Shown in pieces: positions 1 through 12,539 of a stretch of DNA of 64,000 nucleotides. Both the position numbers and the translations under genes were made by a program. The notes beneath the pieces are model-generated. The model had not been told where the DNA came from. It did no database searches and saw nothing but the letters and a program-made list of their open reading frames with translations. The DNA is from Notamacropus eugenii (taxonomy: Eukaryota > Chordata > Mammalia > Diprotodontia > Macropodidae). The stretch's first letter is position 1, and each line of letters begins with the position of its first letter. Location of the stretch: positions 279,995,206 to 280,059,205 of the forward strand of contig NC_092872.1 in the NCBI RefSeq assembly GCF_028372415.1, given 5' to 3'.

Positions 1-1170
1 ATAAACCAGTAAAATCCTGGATCTTCTATCTATCTTCTACACTACATTTGAAGGAACATCTAGAAATGTCACCATGCACAGACAATCCATCTCAGATTAA
101 AACGGTGCTCAGGACTTACTGAGGATCATCAAGCAAAATGATCCCCTTTTTCTGTACAGCTTTCAAAGAATATTGTTTGCTTTTATATGTGGGTGGTTAA
201 CATCTTGTTGGCCGAGACCCTTTAAGGCAGAGGCCCCTTAAGAGTCTGGGACTAAATTTCCAGGAATCAAAGATCTTGGATGGGAAAAAAATTATCTTTG
301 TATTTCACTAACTTTTGTTTTCCTTATAATCCTATAGACTTTATTACATGCACGAGAAACACAACTCTGAGGGGGGATCCCTTAGCTTCATCAGACTACC
401 TAATGGGCCTGTGAAACGAAAAAAAAAATGTTTACAAATGCCTGCTTTAAGTCTATCTTTTATTCTATCTTATGAAAAATTTTTTTTGTATACAAGAAGC
501 CCAAACAAAAAATCTCATTTCCTATATATTTTGTATTTGGTTTTGTGTAAAGATGTTGTCTATTGTTGAATGTCCCTTGTAAAAAACAATCTCCTTCCTT
601 CTATTACTCTCACTAATTGAGGATATTATTTGCTGAGATTTTTGTACATATATGAAAATAGGGATATGTGTTGGGAATAATAGGTAATTTCTTGATTGCC
701 TTCTTTTGTAATATGTTTTCTAATTTTTCCTATGCAGTTATTATCTTCCTGTTATCCATATCCCTTAATGCCTGGTAGCTTAGTGCCTCCTAAAATCCTT
801 AATCTGTTCTTCATACTTTCCTCTGCGTACCAGAAGAGAAGAATATACACTGGGTGCTTTCCTCATCCTTTTATTCAGGGTCATTTCTTCTTGCACTGGA
901 AATAGTTCTTGGTATTGTGGATTGCTGTAGTCACACAACTTATGATCAAATATCCAGTCAAATGGTGGTGAGTCTCTCCAGACTTAGCCAGATTGATCTT
1001 CAGAGAGAAACCCAGCTTCTTACCAGGACTAGTCTTGAGATTTTTCAAGCATGCCAGAATGTGTCCAACAATGATCTCTACTGATGAGCCTTCAAGAGCC
1101 CTAGATCATGATGTTGTGAGTCCTCGGAGTAGACTTTGTACACAAAATAAGTTGTTGTTTTTCCTTCTAG

Positions 1171-1242
1171 AGTCGAATAGATGTGTATATATCACATAAC
1201 CCAGCAGGAACATCTGTACAGAATGGTCTCCATTTCCACCAG
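1171..1242 (+). CDS. Lipase copy A exon e7
   Basis: 72 bp, 24 codons, acceptor ttccttctag and donor gtatca. Encodes [20 protein letters not shown] and four more residues. The [16 protein letters not shown] motif is a hallmark of the acid lipases. The corresponding exons of B and C are also 72 bp. Confidence 0.93.
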
Positions 1243-3503
1243 GTATCATTTTTACAATACTATTAGATTCCAAAATTCAAGACCTTTGTCCTTCCTTTCA
1301 TCTTCTCCTTGGAAAAACTTCCACAAAGATTGGAAAAACAACATAGTCACCAAGTCTTTGGCCCTACAAGTGTCTTGTCTGTCTGTTTTGAGTCCCCAGC
1401 TTTATGCAGGTGGCTCCCAAGAAAAGCCATATGTGGTTAGTTCCCTGTGCTTAGTGGCAGCTCTCTATTCAAAGGGGCTTGGCTGAACTTCTCTGTGTAT
1501 GAAACTAAGCTTGCTGTAAGTGACTTGTTTCTCTTGGATTTTCATCTTTTATATCTAGAAAATATTTCATATTTTCAGCACACCTCAGGGATCCTATGAC
1601 AGAAGTTATTCCAGGGACAAGAATAGGTTTGACTATAGTTACAAGAATGGCATTGATTGCCCTTTCAACCTGCTCCTGCACTCCATGTCACCAGGGAGCT
1701 ATCTGTACCCTGTGAAGTTACTCTGAGCTAGAATGGAATCTCAAAGAAGAGGTTTTCCAGTTTTGAGTTGACCAGGGAAAATTTCATTTTTACATTTTGC
1801 TTCCTCCTCCATTCCTAAGCTCTGGTTTCCTAGAGATGACCTCAACTCCAAGGGGTCCTCAGGAAAGAATCAAAAGGTCAGTTGTCATCTGGGGGACCTT
1901 GAGCTTCAGGCACCCTGGCTTGTCTATTTTCAGGTAATACACTCTTGAATTTCTCAGTGCAACAAGGAAACCTATAGGGTCTTAAAGATCTCCCCCCATC
2001 CTGCCACAATTTCCCCACTTTAGTCTAGGACATATTGTCTTGAGTAAAATTAAAAGAGATATTCCCCTAACTTCTATTTTAATGTGAGGAGGAATAATAA
2101 TATATGTTCATTTTCATTTAGCCATGTTGCATATAGTGGGCTTTTAATCTGTTGGACTCAAGGATGGACACTGTTTCCAATTCCTGTATTTGTTTCTTTC
2201 TATTGTTTAAATTTTAGGCTTATCATGAAATTGGACAAATACTCCGAGCTTATGACTGGGGGAGTCCTGAAGAGAACTTAGCCCACTACAATCAGGTAAT
2301 TTTCTTTTAAAAATGGAGCTTTTTCTTTTTAAAGAAGCAGCTAATGAAGACAATGAATCAGGAGCCTTGATTTCTAATTTTGGTCGTAGGTACTAACCAG
2401 CTCTGTGACCATGCACAAGTCTCTTGGCCTTTCACTGACTCAGTTTCCTCATGTATAGACTGATAGAGTTTGTCCAGATCAAGGATTTTTAACCATCTTT
2501 TGTCTTATGGACTCCTTGAGAAGGCTAGGGAAGCTGATGGGCTCCTTCTCAGAACTCCTTTCTATAGGAAGGCTTTCCCAGGCCTCTTCAATCTCAGCTC
2601 TTCACTGAGATATTATGTCCATTTCTCTTGTCTCTTTGTACATATTTGTTTTATGTTTCCCATCAAAATATGAGCTCCTTGAGGACTAGTACTGAGTTTT
2701 TGCCTTTCTTTGAGTCTCAGCATTTAGCACAGTACCTAGCACATGGTAAATACTTAATAAACCCCCATGGACTGACACACAAATGCATAAAATAAGTTGC
2801 TTTGATTTACAAAGGAAATTAATTATATTGCCCTAATTGGGGTGGGAGGGGAAAATGGTTTTCAGATGTAGAGACAGAGATTGAATTCATATATCAATGA
2901 ATAAACATATATATACATACATATGTAACCAATATCTCACATATATAAATGTGTATCATGTATATGAATGTTTCATATATATGATGTATATTCATATATA
3001 TGAATATATTTTTAAAAATTCATTTGTGTATTATGCTTGACTTAATGATTACTTGCCAAGAAATAATGTGTTCATCTGGCTCCCATCATAATGGTACTTT
3101 TCTTCAAAAAAAGTAATAATAATTTTAAAGTTAAATCAAACCATCTATTATAGTTTTGGGTTCTGACAGTCTCATTTAGCAGAAAGGTAGTATTAAAGCA
3201 CTTTAAAAAAAAATCATACATACCCAGCAAAACTGAGTATAATACTTCAGGGGAAAAATGATCATTCAATGAAATAGAGGACTTTCAAGAATTCTTGATG
3301 AAAAGACCAGAGCTGAACAGAAAATCTGTCTTTCAAACACAAGAATCAAGAGAAGCATGAAAAGGTAAACAGGAAAGAGAAATCACAAAGGACTTACTAA
3401 AGTTGAACTGCTTACCTTCCTACATGGAAAGATACTATTTGTAAGTGTTGAAACTTTTGTCAGTATCTGGGAGTTGGAGGGATTATACATACACACACAC
3501 ATA

Positions 3504-3578
<75 letters not shown>

Positions 3579-4762
3579 AGACAAAGAAAGAGAGAGAGGG
3601 AGACAGAGAGCACAGGGTGAGTTGAATAGGAAGGGATCATATCAAAAAAATAAAATTAAGGGGTGAGAGAGGAATATATTAGGAAGAGAAAGGGAGAAAT
3701 GGAATGGGGCAAATTATCTCTCATAAAAGAGGCAAGAAAAAGCTTTTTCAATGGAGATGAAAAGGGGGGAGGTGAGAGGGAAAAAAAGAAGCTTACTCTC
3801 ATCACATTTGGCTCAAGGAAGGAATAACATGCACACTCAATTTGGTATGAAAACCTATCTTACGCTACAGGAAGGTAGGGGAGAAGAGGATAAGCAGGGT
3901 GGGGGGGATGATGGAAGGGAGGGCAAATGGGAGGAGGGAGCAATTAGAAATAAACACTCTTGGGGAGGGACAAGGTCAAAAGAGAGAATAGAAGAAATGA
4001 GGGACAGGATAGGATGGAGGGAAGTATAGTTAGTCTTGCACAACATGACTACTATGGAAGTCATTTGCAAAACTACAGATATATAGCCTATATTGAATTA
4101 CTTGCCTTCTCAGTGGGGATGGGTAGGGAGGGAGGAAGGAAGAGAAGTTGGAACTCAAAGTTTTAGCAACAAATGTTGAGAATTGTTTTTGCATACAACT
4201 GGGTAATAAGAAACACAGCTAATGGGGTATAGAAATTTATCTTGCCCTACAGGATAATAGAGGTGATGGGGATAAGGGAAGGGAGGGGTGTTAGAAGGGA
4301 GGGCAGATTGGTGGAAGGGGAATGCAAGGTGTTTTGGGGTGGGTGAAGGAGAGAGATAGAGAGAAAATTTGGAACTCAAAATTTTGTGGAAATGAATGTT
4401 GAAAACTTCAAATAAATAAATAAAAATTAAAAAAAAAAAACTTAAAAGAATTATACCAAGAATTGGCTGCCCCAGCAGTGACAGGACATTGAATTGGGCC
4501 CTAACTCTTTTCCTCTTTTGTGTCCATGCAGACAATTCCTCCAACTTACAACCTATCAAAGATGAAGGTGCCAACTGCTCTATGGAGTGGTACAAGAGAT
4601 TTGGTGGCTGATCCACAAGATGTCTTCAATCTAATCCCTTTGATTCCCAAGATGATTCACCACAAGATTCTGCCCACATTTGCTCATATGTCTTTTATTT
4701 TTGGTATTAATGCACCTCAAGCAATTTACTATGAAATAATCAAGATGATGAAGGAAACCTGA
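1171..4762 (+). CDS. Acid lipase family gene, copy A (3' part: exons e7, e8, e9)
   Basis: Three coding exons, joined 1171-1242, 2218-2295 and 4532-4762, encode the C-terminal part of an AB-hydrolase acid lipase, a family of secreted or lysosomal enzymes that hydrolyse triacylglycerols and cholesteryl esters. e7 carries [16 protein letters not shown], e8 carries [16 protein letters not shown], and e9 runs from [14 protein letters not shown] to the stop. In this family a Ser-Asp-His triad acts, with Asp and His 29 residues apart. Here the D of TRDLVADP and the H of TFAHMSF are exactly 29 apart, so both seem kept. Every splice site is GT/AG, all junctions are phase 0, and there is no stop. The nucleophile exon lies off the left edge. 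By eye the protein resembles LIPJ, LIPF and LIPK about equally (AYDWGSP..N..HYNQ is closest to LIPJ), so no symbol is given. Likely functional, but this rests on only about 127 codons. Confidence 0.9.
2218..2295 (+). CDS. Lipase copy A exon e8
   Basis: 78 bp, 26 codons, phase 0, acceptor aattttag after a T-rich tract, donor gtaatt. Encodes [20 protein letters not shown] followed by LAHYNQ. The AYDWGS motif is diagnostic of acid lipases. Confidence 0.93.
2385..2770 (+). repeat. MIR-like SINE fragment followed by an L2-type LINE tail
   Basis: 2385-2470 has the MIR-like core and tail (ctctgtgacc...cctcatgtatagac). 2560-2770 ends with gagctccttgagg...agcacagtacctagcacatgg and taaatacttaataaa, the usual L2-type 3' end. 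Both are present at the same place in B (31160-31545) and C (62165-62570), so they predate the duplications. Confidence 0.7.
3219..4440 (+). mobile_element. HAL1 (half-L1) retroelement, 5'-truncated, + strand
   Basis: Starts in the last codons of the L1-type ORF1 (tacccagcaaaactgagtat) and continues through the G/A-rich 3' UTR to a poly(A) stretch at 4431-4440. It matches the complement of the 3' part of the element at 49101-51868. Near-duplicated flanks at 3201-3218 and 4441-4456 are a diverged target-site duplication. Unit B has no element here (compare 32938-32962), so it inserted into copy A's intron 8 after A and B separated. It contains an (AT)n tract. Confidence 0.8.
3489..3574. repeat. 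(AC)n/(GT)n/(AT)n microsatellite
   Basis: A short AC run and GT run lead into about 61 bases of pure alternating AT (3514-3574) inside the HAL1 3' UTR. The same UTR position holds a TATA-rich run at 6765-6832 and a GT run at 49919-49956 in other HAL1 copies. Confidence 0.95.
4532..4762 (+). CDS. Lipase copy A terminal exon e9
   Basis: 231 bp including the TGA stop at 4760-4762; acceptor tgtccatgcag after a pyrimidine-rich tract. 76 residues with KVPTALWSG, the catalytic Asp in [11 protein letters not shown], and the catalytic His 29 residues on in TFAHMSF, then [17 protein letters not shown]. This matches the family C terminus (...P.A.W.G..DLLADP.DV...H.DF..G.DAPQ..Y.EI). Confidence 0.94.
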   Translation, partial: TIPPTYNLSKMKVPTALWSGTRDLVADPQDVFNLIPLIPKMIHHKILPTFAHMSFIFGINAPQAIYYEIIKMMKET

Positions 4763-4915
4763 TAAAAGTGAAATTGCTGGTGAAATCACTTCCCTTTCCT
4801 TAGAGCTGGGGCTTAAACTTATTTTCTCCTCTGTAATGGGTCACTTGTAGGAATTATGGGACTGCCTTCATTTCAGTACACTGACAGAAATAAATAATGT
4901 TCATCTTCATGCATG
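4763..4915 (+). promoter_or_regulatory. 3' UTR and polyadenylation signal of copy A
   Basis: AATAAA at 4889-4894, about 127 bp after the stop codon, within gacagaaataaataatgttc. The same signal lies at the same place after copy B's terminal exon (33399-33404). Confidence 0.75.
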
Positions 4916-5224
4916 TAATTTGTCACATTCTGATTCCTATCAATGATGTTGAGTTTACAGTCCTTGGGAGCTCAAATTTCCCCTAAATTTTTATGCTACT
5001 AAAAGAAGTTTCACTAATTTCTTTGAAAACTTTTATTGAAAATTAAATTTTATTGATTCCCCTAATTTCTACAGCATAGTCAGTACCGGAATATTCTTCT
5101 CTTTTTGGTAGAAATATTGGTGGAGGTATCCCTTACTGAAAAATGTACAAAACTCTCTGCTCTGTATGTCCCCAGTCTCTCTGCTGAGAGGAGGGGGGAT
5201 ACTACATTCCCTATTTGTTCATTT

Positions 5225-5420
5225 AGTTAGAATTTAGCTTCTTCCAGATGGCAGCTAGGTGGCACTGTGAATAGTGCACCTGGCCTGGAGTCAGGAATAC
5301 CAGAACTCAGATCCAGACTCAGACACTTAATAGCTGTGAGACCCTGGATATGTCACTTAACCTGCCTGCCTCAGTTATCTCAACTCTAAAATGGAGATAA
5401 CAGCAGCATTTTTTTGACCC
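5225..5420 (+). repeat. Marsupial tRNA-headed SINE
   Basis: Head ggcagctaggtggcactgtg, then ctggagtcagga and cagacacttaatagctgtgag, tail ctcaactctaaaatgg. Orthologous to the SINE at 33770-34000 in unit B, so present before duplication. Confidence 0.8.
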
Positions 5421-5584
5421 AAAAGGATTTAGGGTTATATTTGTCTATTATAAGTTCATTTGAATGATGAAAACACTTGTCTTTGAGATTGTGTTCCTGA
5501 AGGGAGGAGGGAAGTAAGTGAAGGGGGCAACCTCAAGACATTTTTTGTTTTGTAAACCTGTACTCTCCTTACTCCTTTCCTTAG

Positions 5585-5800
5585 GCAGTTTGGCATAGTG
5601 AATAGAACACAAATCTGGAACTCAGTTGGACCAAAGTTCAAACATTGCCTTCACATACTTTCTGGCTTTGGGACCCTAGACAAGCCATTAAACTCCTCTG
5701 AGCCTCAGTTTTTCATCTATAAAATAGGGAAAAGTACCTAAAAGACAGGATGATTATAAGGCTCAAATGAGATATTTATGAAGAATTGTATATTGTTAAC
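5585..5800 (+). repeat. MIR/CORE-type SINE
   Basis: Contains ttggcatagtgaatagaaca, ctggctttgggaccctagac, cctcagtttttcatctataa and a tail with aaatgagat. Old and diverged; family assigned by pattern only. Confidence 0.6.
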
Positions 5801-5929
5801 CTTTTTCCCCATTACTACTCCCCTACTCCTACCTGGATGTCACCTAGACCGTAGCATGTTACCACACTCAAACGGACTGATTATTTGAGGTGTGTATCCA
5901 GGCATCTACTGATAATAGTTTTTCTTTTT

Positions 5930-8580
5930 TCTAATTAATTAATTTATTTTTAGCTTTCAATATTCACTTCCAAAAGATTTTGAGTTCCAAATTTTCTCCC
6001 CATCTCTCCTCTTCTCTGACCCAAGAAAGCATGCATTCTGATTATCCCTTCCTCCAGTCTGCCCTCCCTCTATCACACACACACCCCTTCTTTTATCACC
6101 TTACCCTTTATTTTCTTGTAGGGCAAAATAGATTTCTACACCCCATTGCCTGTATGTCTTATTACACAAGTGCATGTGAAAACAATTTTTAACATTTGTT
6201 TCTAAAGCTTTGAGTTCCAGCTACACTCCCTCCCTACCTCCCCACTCACCCCCATTGAGAAGGCAAACAATTCGATATAGGTTATATTTGTGTAGTCATG
6301 CAAAGCACTTTCATAACAGTCATGTTGTGAAAGACTAGCTAATTTCCCTCCATCCTATCCTGCCCCCCATCTATTCTATTCTCTCTTTTGACCCTTTCCT
6401 TCCTCAAAAGTGTTTACTTCTAATTACCTACTCCTCCCATTTGCCATCCCTTCTATATTCCCCACTGTCCCCTGCTTATCCTCTTTCCCCACTTTCCTGT
6501 AGGGAAAGATAGATTTTCGTACTCAATTCCGTGCACATGTTATTCCCTCCTTAAGTCAACTCCAATGAGAATAAAGTTCATTCTTTCCCTCTCACCTCCC
6601 CCCTCTTCACCCCCATTGAAAAAGTTTTTTTCTTGCCTCTTTTATGTAAGAGATAATTTGCCCCATTATATTTCTCCCCTTCTCCTTCCAATATATTCCT
6701 TTCTCACCCCTTAATTTTATTTTTTAGGTAGCATCCCTTCATATTCAACTCACTCTGTGCCTTCTGTCTATATATAACATACATATTATACATATATATA
6801 CATGTATATATACATTATATATATACAATCCCTCCAACTACCATAATACTGAGAAAAGTCTTGACAGTTACAAATATGATCATTCCATGTATTAATGTAA
6901 ACAGTTGAACTGTAGTATGTCCCTTATTATTTCTCTTTCCTGTTTACCTTTCATGCTTCTCTTGATTCTCATGTTTGAAAGCCAAATTTTGTATTCAGCT
7001 CTGGTCTTTTCATCAGGAATCTTGAAAGTTCTCTATTTCATTGAATGACCATTTCCCCTCCTGAAGTATTATACTCAGTTTTGCTGGGCAGGTGAGTCTT
7101 GGTTTTAATCCTAGTTCTTTTGAGCTCTGGAATATATTCCAAGTCCTCTGATCCCTTAATATAGAAGCTGCTAGATCTTGTGTTATCCTAATTGTGTTTC
7201 CACAGTACTTGAATTGCTATTTTTTATGGATGCTTACAGTATTTTCTCCTTAAACTGAATTTGGCTACAATATTCCTAGAAGTTTTCCTTTTGGGATCTC
7301 TTTCAGGAGGTGATTGGTGGATTCTTTCAACATCTATTTTACCCTCTGGTTCTAGAATATCATGACAGTTTCCCTTGATAATTTCTTTAAAGATGATGTC
7401 TAGGCTTTTTTTTGATCATGGCTATCAGGCAGTCCAATAAGCTTCAAATTATGTCTCCTGGATTCATTTTTGAGGTCAGTTTTTTCCAATGAAATATTTC
7501 TCATTGTCTTCTATTTTTTATTCTTTTGGGTTTGTTATATAATTTCTTGATTTTTCATTAAGTCATTATCTTTCATCTGCTCCATTCTAATCTCAAAGGA
7601 ATTATTTTCTTCAGTGAGCTTTTGTACTTCCTTTTCCATTTGTCCAATTCTGCTTTCTAAGTCATTCTTCTCTTTATTGGCTTTTGTCATTTGGATTATT
7701 CTATTTTTAAGGTGTTATTTTCTTCAGCACTTTTGGGTCTCCTTTAGCAAGCAGTTGACTCACTTTTCATGATTTTCCTTCATCACTCTCATTTCTCTTC
7801 CCAATTTTTGCCCTACTTCTCTTACTTGATTTTCAAAATCCTTTTTGAGCTCTTTCATGGCCTGAGATAAATTCATAGTTTTCTCTGAGGATTTAGATAT
7901 AGGAGCTTTGACTTTGTTGTCTTTTGTTTGTATACTTTGGTCTTCCTTGTCACCAAACTCTGATTCTTTTATGCTTTTTGCTCATTTTCCCAGCTACTTA
8001 CTTGACTTTTGAGTTCTTTGTCAAGGTAGTTCTCTGCTTCCACTGGGTATGGCGGTGTGTACTGTCAGCCACTTGATCTCCCATAACCTATGGGATCTAG
8101 AGCTCCAGAAACAGTTGTTGCTGCTGCCACTGACCCTGGCCCTGCTGCTGCTGCCATGGGCTCCTCCTCTGCTGGCTCTTCCACCCCCTCCACCACTCTG
8201 GAGCTGGGGTTGACCACTCTATTCTCTGACATAAGTCCCACAGTTTTTTTCCACTGACCTTCTAATTTGTCCTTGGCATTTGGGGGTCAAAATTCTGGAA
8301 TCCACAGGTGCCCAAGATTCAATCTCCCCAAGGCCTGCTCAGGGGTGGTCTGTGCTGGGGTGGCCCAGACTGCACTGGACTCTACTCCTAGTGTGGTGCA
8401 ATAGATACTTCGTGGTGACTTTCCAGACTCTCTTGGGCTGGAGATTTGCTTTACTCAGTCATTTTGTGCATTTTTCAACTCCAGAATTTGTTTAGAATAA
8501 TTTTTTACAGGTATTTGACTGGGTTTGGGGGTAGAGTGCTAGCAAGCCTGTGTTGTTATTCCTCCATCTTGGCTCTACCC
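5930..8580 (-). mobile_element. HAL1 (half-L1) element, near full length, minus strand
   Basis: The 5' end is at the right: the complement of 8560-8577 reads agagccaagatggaggaata, the usual L1/HAL1 start. It is followed leftward by a GC-rich 5' region (8040-8560), a degraded ORF1 (about 7080-8000) with the same heptad-rich coding pattern as at 62716-63423, then directly the C/T-rich (in this strand) 3' UTR to about 5930. There is no room for and no trace of an ORF2. ORF1 is interrupted many times, so this copy cannot make protein. Confidence 0.8.
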
Positions 8581-8589
8581 TTGTGAAAC

Positions 8590-11146
8590 TTCCTTCTTAA
8601 AGCAGCAACTTTTACATAAAATTCATAAGAACTTCCTCTTTCTTAACAGTTTCTTAACCCATTCATCATTTTTCTGTGACAGTACAATTAAGAGAAATTG
8701 CTTTTAACCACAGGGCTGATAATTGTTTACCCAATCACGCAATTTAGAAATGTCCTAAATGTTATTATGTATTTAAAACTTGGAACATCTCATTATCAAT
8801 TTAGATGAATACATTTCCAAATCAATTTGGTCAGAGAATAATCCATAATTTTAAACCACTATATACACATTTTCATGATAGCCTAGATTTTAAATGGAAA
8901 ATTTACCATCATAGCAAGCATCAGTAGCATCACTACTTGTTTATAACAAAATATAGAAGTTTCAAATTATCAAATTTTTGTAGAAGTACAATCCAGTTTA
9001 GAAATATAGTAATAACACAACAATTGCATTTCCAGAAATGATCTTATTAATTTTGGCATTTAAAACCCATTTTAAAGTTTTCAGGTATAGAAAAATTACC
9101 TTAAATTGCAATCTTTATGTTATTCACTTTACAATCATAAGTTTAAATAACAATATATAAGCATTTTAATTATATGTAGATATCATTATGTATATATTTT
9201 AAGCTCCATCTGAGTAACCTTTCTCCTTCTTCCTTAAAAAGTTTAAAACTGTGTTAACTTTAAATGTGCTAAGTTAATCTTCTAATTGTTTTCCTTAGCC
9301 CAGATCAGAAAGATGTAAAGAATTCTGAACCTGTGTTAACAAAGTGGGCTCAACTTTGCCTCCAAGCAGGCATATTGGGGACTTATTCATTAATTGAATA
9401 GTAATAATTATAAATAACAATAATCAATATCTTTACCATAGTCAGTACCCATTCAATAAAACCTTCCATAACTTTCTCTTTTTCCAGTCAGGCTACAAAT
9501 TTTCATTTTCTCTGTACTCTTTCTACATACCCAAATCTTCTGAAGTAATATGTGTGAGGGAGTGGCTGAAAGCACATGGACCCATTGCTCTGCCCCTCCC
9601 ATCTTTCTTTACATGATTCCTTTTTCTTTTCCACCTTCCATATATTCACTCAAGGTTTTATTGCTTTTTCCTAATCTTTACTCTGACTAAATTTTCCATT
9701 ACATTCCAAATAAAAATAAAAGATCATGCCTCATTTTTGTTCTACTTTCCCCACACCTTAAAAACTAGAAGAAGTTAAATGTCTAACAATTTACATAACA
9801 AGAGAACTACATTTATTCCCCCCCCCCACATCCTCTACTAAAGACTTTTTTCATTCTAAAGTGATTACTTTTTAGACTGTCTCCTTATTTTTGAAACTTT
9901 AAACCCATTGTCTGATATCAGATACATTGATTAAATTTGAACATGAAATACAAACTTTAGTTTTGAGACCTAATTAAGCTTGAGATTCCTCCCCCCCCTC
10001 TCCCAATAACTTCTAACAGAATTTTCTCTGATTTTTTTTCATAGACCCTAGTGCCAAATAGTATAATAAATTCTAAGCTATTTTAAGCATTAAATTAGGG
10101 ATGGCGTATTTCACCTTTTCACATTTCCAAATATTACCAGAATGAATTCCATTACCTTTCAGTTGGGTCCCATTATACAAAAACTTCTTTTAGGTGAGAC
10201 AGGAAATGGTTAAATGATGGTCAGCCTATCTTCCCTTGATCTGAGGGGAAAAGACTCCCATGCCCTTTTCTTTCTTATTTCTCTTTTCATTCAAAACTTG
10301 GCCAGAGTTAGAATGGAGAGAGAAAAAAAGAATTTTTACCAATAACTTCCCAAAATAGATTATGCCTTCCTGAAACTTTCTATCCATGCTCCTCTCTTTT
10401 CCACATGCTTAAACTTTCTTTCCTTTGCCTCTGGTGTACTTTGATTAAAGCTCCTTTAAAGCTGCACATACCTTATTTCTTTCTAATTCTGACCTAACAC
10501 TTCTCCTACACTCTTTGACTTTCCTTTACCATCATATAAGCTAAACAGTAAAATATTTATCTCTCTCTTTCTCTCTCCCATCCATCCACTCCTGTGAAAC
10601 ATCTGCAGGGAAGGTGGAAAAAGAGGGAGATAAAGTGGCATTCCAAGGACAGTTCACCTATAACCGTTCTGGTCTTGCAGGCTGACTGGCTTTATTTTAA
10701 AACTTACCCCACAAACATGAAGCGCTTCACAAACACACAGAGACATACAGAGAACAGATACAGAGAGCAATACAGATCTTCTCTTTTAGAAAATAATTCA
10801 ACTTAGATTAGACTAGACTAGTCAAAATACTGTGATTTACTCCAAGCCAATTTCAAAAGGATGCTTCCTGGAATATAGATTCACTTTCCCTCCTCACCCT
10901 GTATCTCTTTCCTCTCTTTCCTCTGAAGATCCTTCCCTAGGATTGGTCTTGGGAGCAGAAGGGGAAGGAATATAGCCAGAATTACTCCAAATGGGCTTCC
11001 AAAGGAATACTCTGAGGATTCACTCTATCCTCTTGGGACCATTTATTTTAAAAGCATTCACTTCCCACCATAAGCAAACTTTACTTACAAACCTAGGATC
11101 CAAAGACATGACAAAGCAGTACTTAGGTCTCAAATTTTCCTGGTGT
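8590..11146. other. Spacer with no recognised gene
   Basis: AT-rich, with short pyrimidine runs (9814-9827, 9991-9999). No lipase exon, no long open frame and no repeat that I could name. If lipase copy B once had its first two exons here they are not visible. 10190-10800 may be a decayed repeat but I found no terminal structure. Confidence 0.5.
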
Positions 11147-11360
11147 TGCTCAGCCTCTGGTGGAGGACCTCTAAAGAGTGGGGCTGGTGCCCCACTTCTG
11201 GAAACCTCCCATTCCACATTGGGGCACTCCATAGGTAAGGAGGCTTTCTCATTTTCTTTATTAGTGGTGGCTCTGGAGACAATTACTATAGCAACTGATA
11301 GGGCGCAAGTGAGAATAATAGTAAAGTGTTATATTATAATTATAGTAGGTGCTTTAGCTC
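11147..11360. repeat. Old interspersed repeat shared by units B and C
   Basis: Matches 38942-39170 in unit C almost base for base in blocks (cagcctctgg, gccccacttctggaa, taaggaggctttctcatttt, caactgatagg). The text resembles an old CR1/L3-type fragment followed by a reversed MIR-like fragment. It is useful as the left-hand anchor of the duplication. Confidence 0.55.
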
Positions 11361-11389
11361 CAGGAGAAATAATGTAAGAATTATTGAAC

Positions 11390-12520
11390 TATTTCAAAAC
11401 TATGATAAAAAAGAGCCTGGATTGCATATTTCCAAAAAAGATCAAGGAAAACTGCCCTATGATCCTAGAACCAGAGGGTAAAATAGTTATTGAAAAATCC
11501 ATAATTACTTTCTGAAAGAGATTGTAAAATGAAAGCTCCAAGGAATATGGTAGCAAAACTCCAGAATTGTAAAATCAAGGAGAGCAGTCAGAAAGAAACA
11601 ATTTAAATACCTAGGAGCCACAGTTAGGACTTAGGACCATAGGACTTAGCAGCTTCTACATTAAAGGATCAGAGGGCTTGGAATATGATATTTCAAAAGG
11701 CAAAGGAGATTGGATTACGACCAAGAATCAACACCCATTAAAACTGAGCATAATCCTTCAGGGGCAAAGATGGATATTCAATGAAATAGGAAGCTTGCAA
11801 TCATTCATGATGAAAAAAACCTGTGTTGAACAAAACATTTGATCTTCAAATACAAAATTAAAGAGAAGTATAAAAAGGCAAACAGCAAAGAAAAAATATG
11901 TTATTCAAACAAAAACATTATTTGAACTTTACTCTCATTGGATTTGACATAAAGAGAGAATAACATACACATTCAGTTGGTTATAGAAATCTATCTTATT
12001 CTATAGGGAAGTAGCAATATAAAGGGGAAAGAAAAGGGAAGGGAGCTGATAGAGGAGATGATAGATTGAGGGAGGCTGTGGTCAGAAGCAAAACACAGAT
12101 GAGAAGGGACAGGGTAAAAGGAGAGATAAAAATATAAATGGGGGAAGATAGGATGAATAAAAAAGACACAATAATCATAGCTGTCAGTGTGAAAGAGATG
12201 ATTCCCATAAATTGGAAAAGCATTTCACAGTAGATTAAAAACCATAATACTACAATATGTTGTTTATAAGAAACACATTTAAAGCAGAGAGATACATACA
12301 GGGTAAAGGTAAAAAGTCTGAGCATAATATATTAGTCTTCAGCTGTAATAAAGCTTTATCTCAGACAAAGTAGAAGCAAAAATAGATCTAATTAAAAGAG
12401 ATAAAAAAGGAGACTACATCATGTTTAAATGTACTATAGACAATGAAGTAGTACCTGTATATTCATGCAAAACACATTTCCACATAAATCATTTTGTGAA
12501 AGAAAACACAGACAAAAATC
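11390..12520 (+). mobile_element. L1 fragment, + strand (ORF1 end, inter-ORF, ORF2 start)
   Basis: Contains a decayed ORF1 C-terminal half (for example aaactccagaattgtaaaatcaaggagag and ggatcagagggcttggaata, compare the complement of 50300-50420), the inter-ORF region, and the start of ORF2 (agatctaattaaaagagataaaaaaggaga, the complement of about 28010-28040 in the large L1). Many stops; inactive. Confidence 0.7.
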
Positions 12521-12539
12521 CCCCAAGAATAACAATGTT

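Larger units (their letters stand above)
1..5420 (+). other. Tandem duplication unit A (3' portion)
   Basis: Right-hand part of the first of three paralogous segments. Exons, introns and 3' UTR align by eye to unit B (about 22290-34000) and, up to the HAL1 near 62635, to unit C (about 58760-62630). The similarity to B fades inside a shared SINE near 5420. Positions 1-1170 are intron between e6 (off the window) and e7, and I see no exon in them. Unit A lacks the big L1 and the solo LTR found in unit B. Confidence 0.85.

Noticed and set aside
3489-3574. Possible CRISPR-like or regulatory repeat
   Set aside because: Simple dinucleotide microsatellite without spacers.
4155-4616. 153-codon minus-strand frame
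   Set aside because: Opposite the HAL1 3' UTR and the lipase terminal exon; low-complexity composition.
1171-4762. Assigning LIPJ, LIPF or LIPK as symbol to copy A
   Set aside because: Resemblance by eye is split among these paralogues and only the last third of the protein is visible. A tree is needed.
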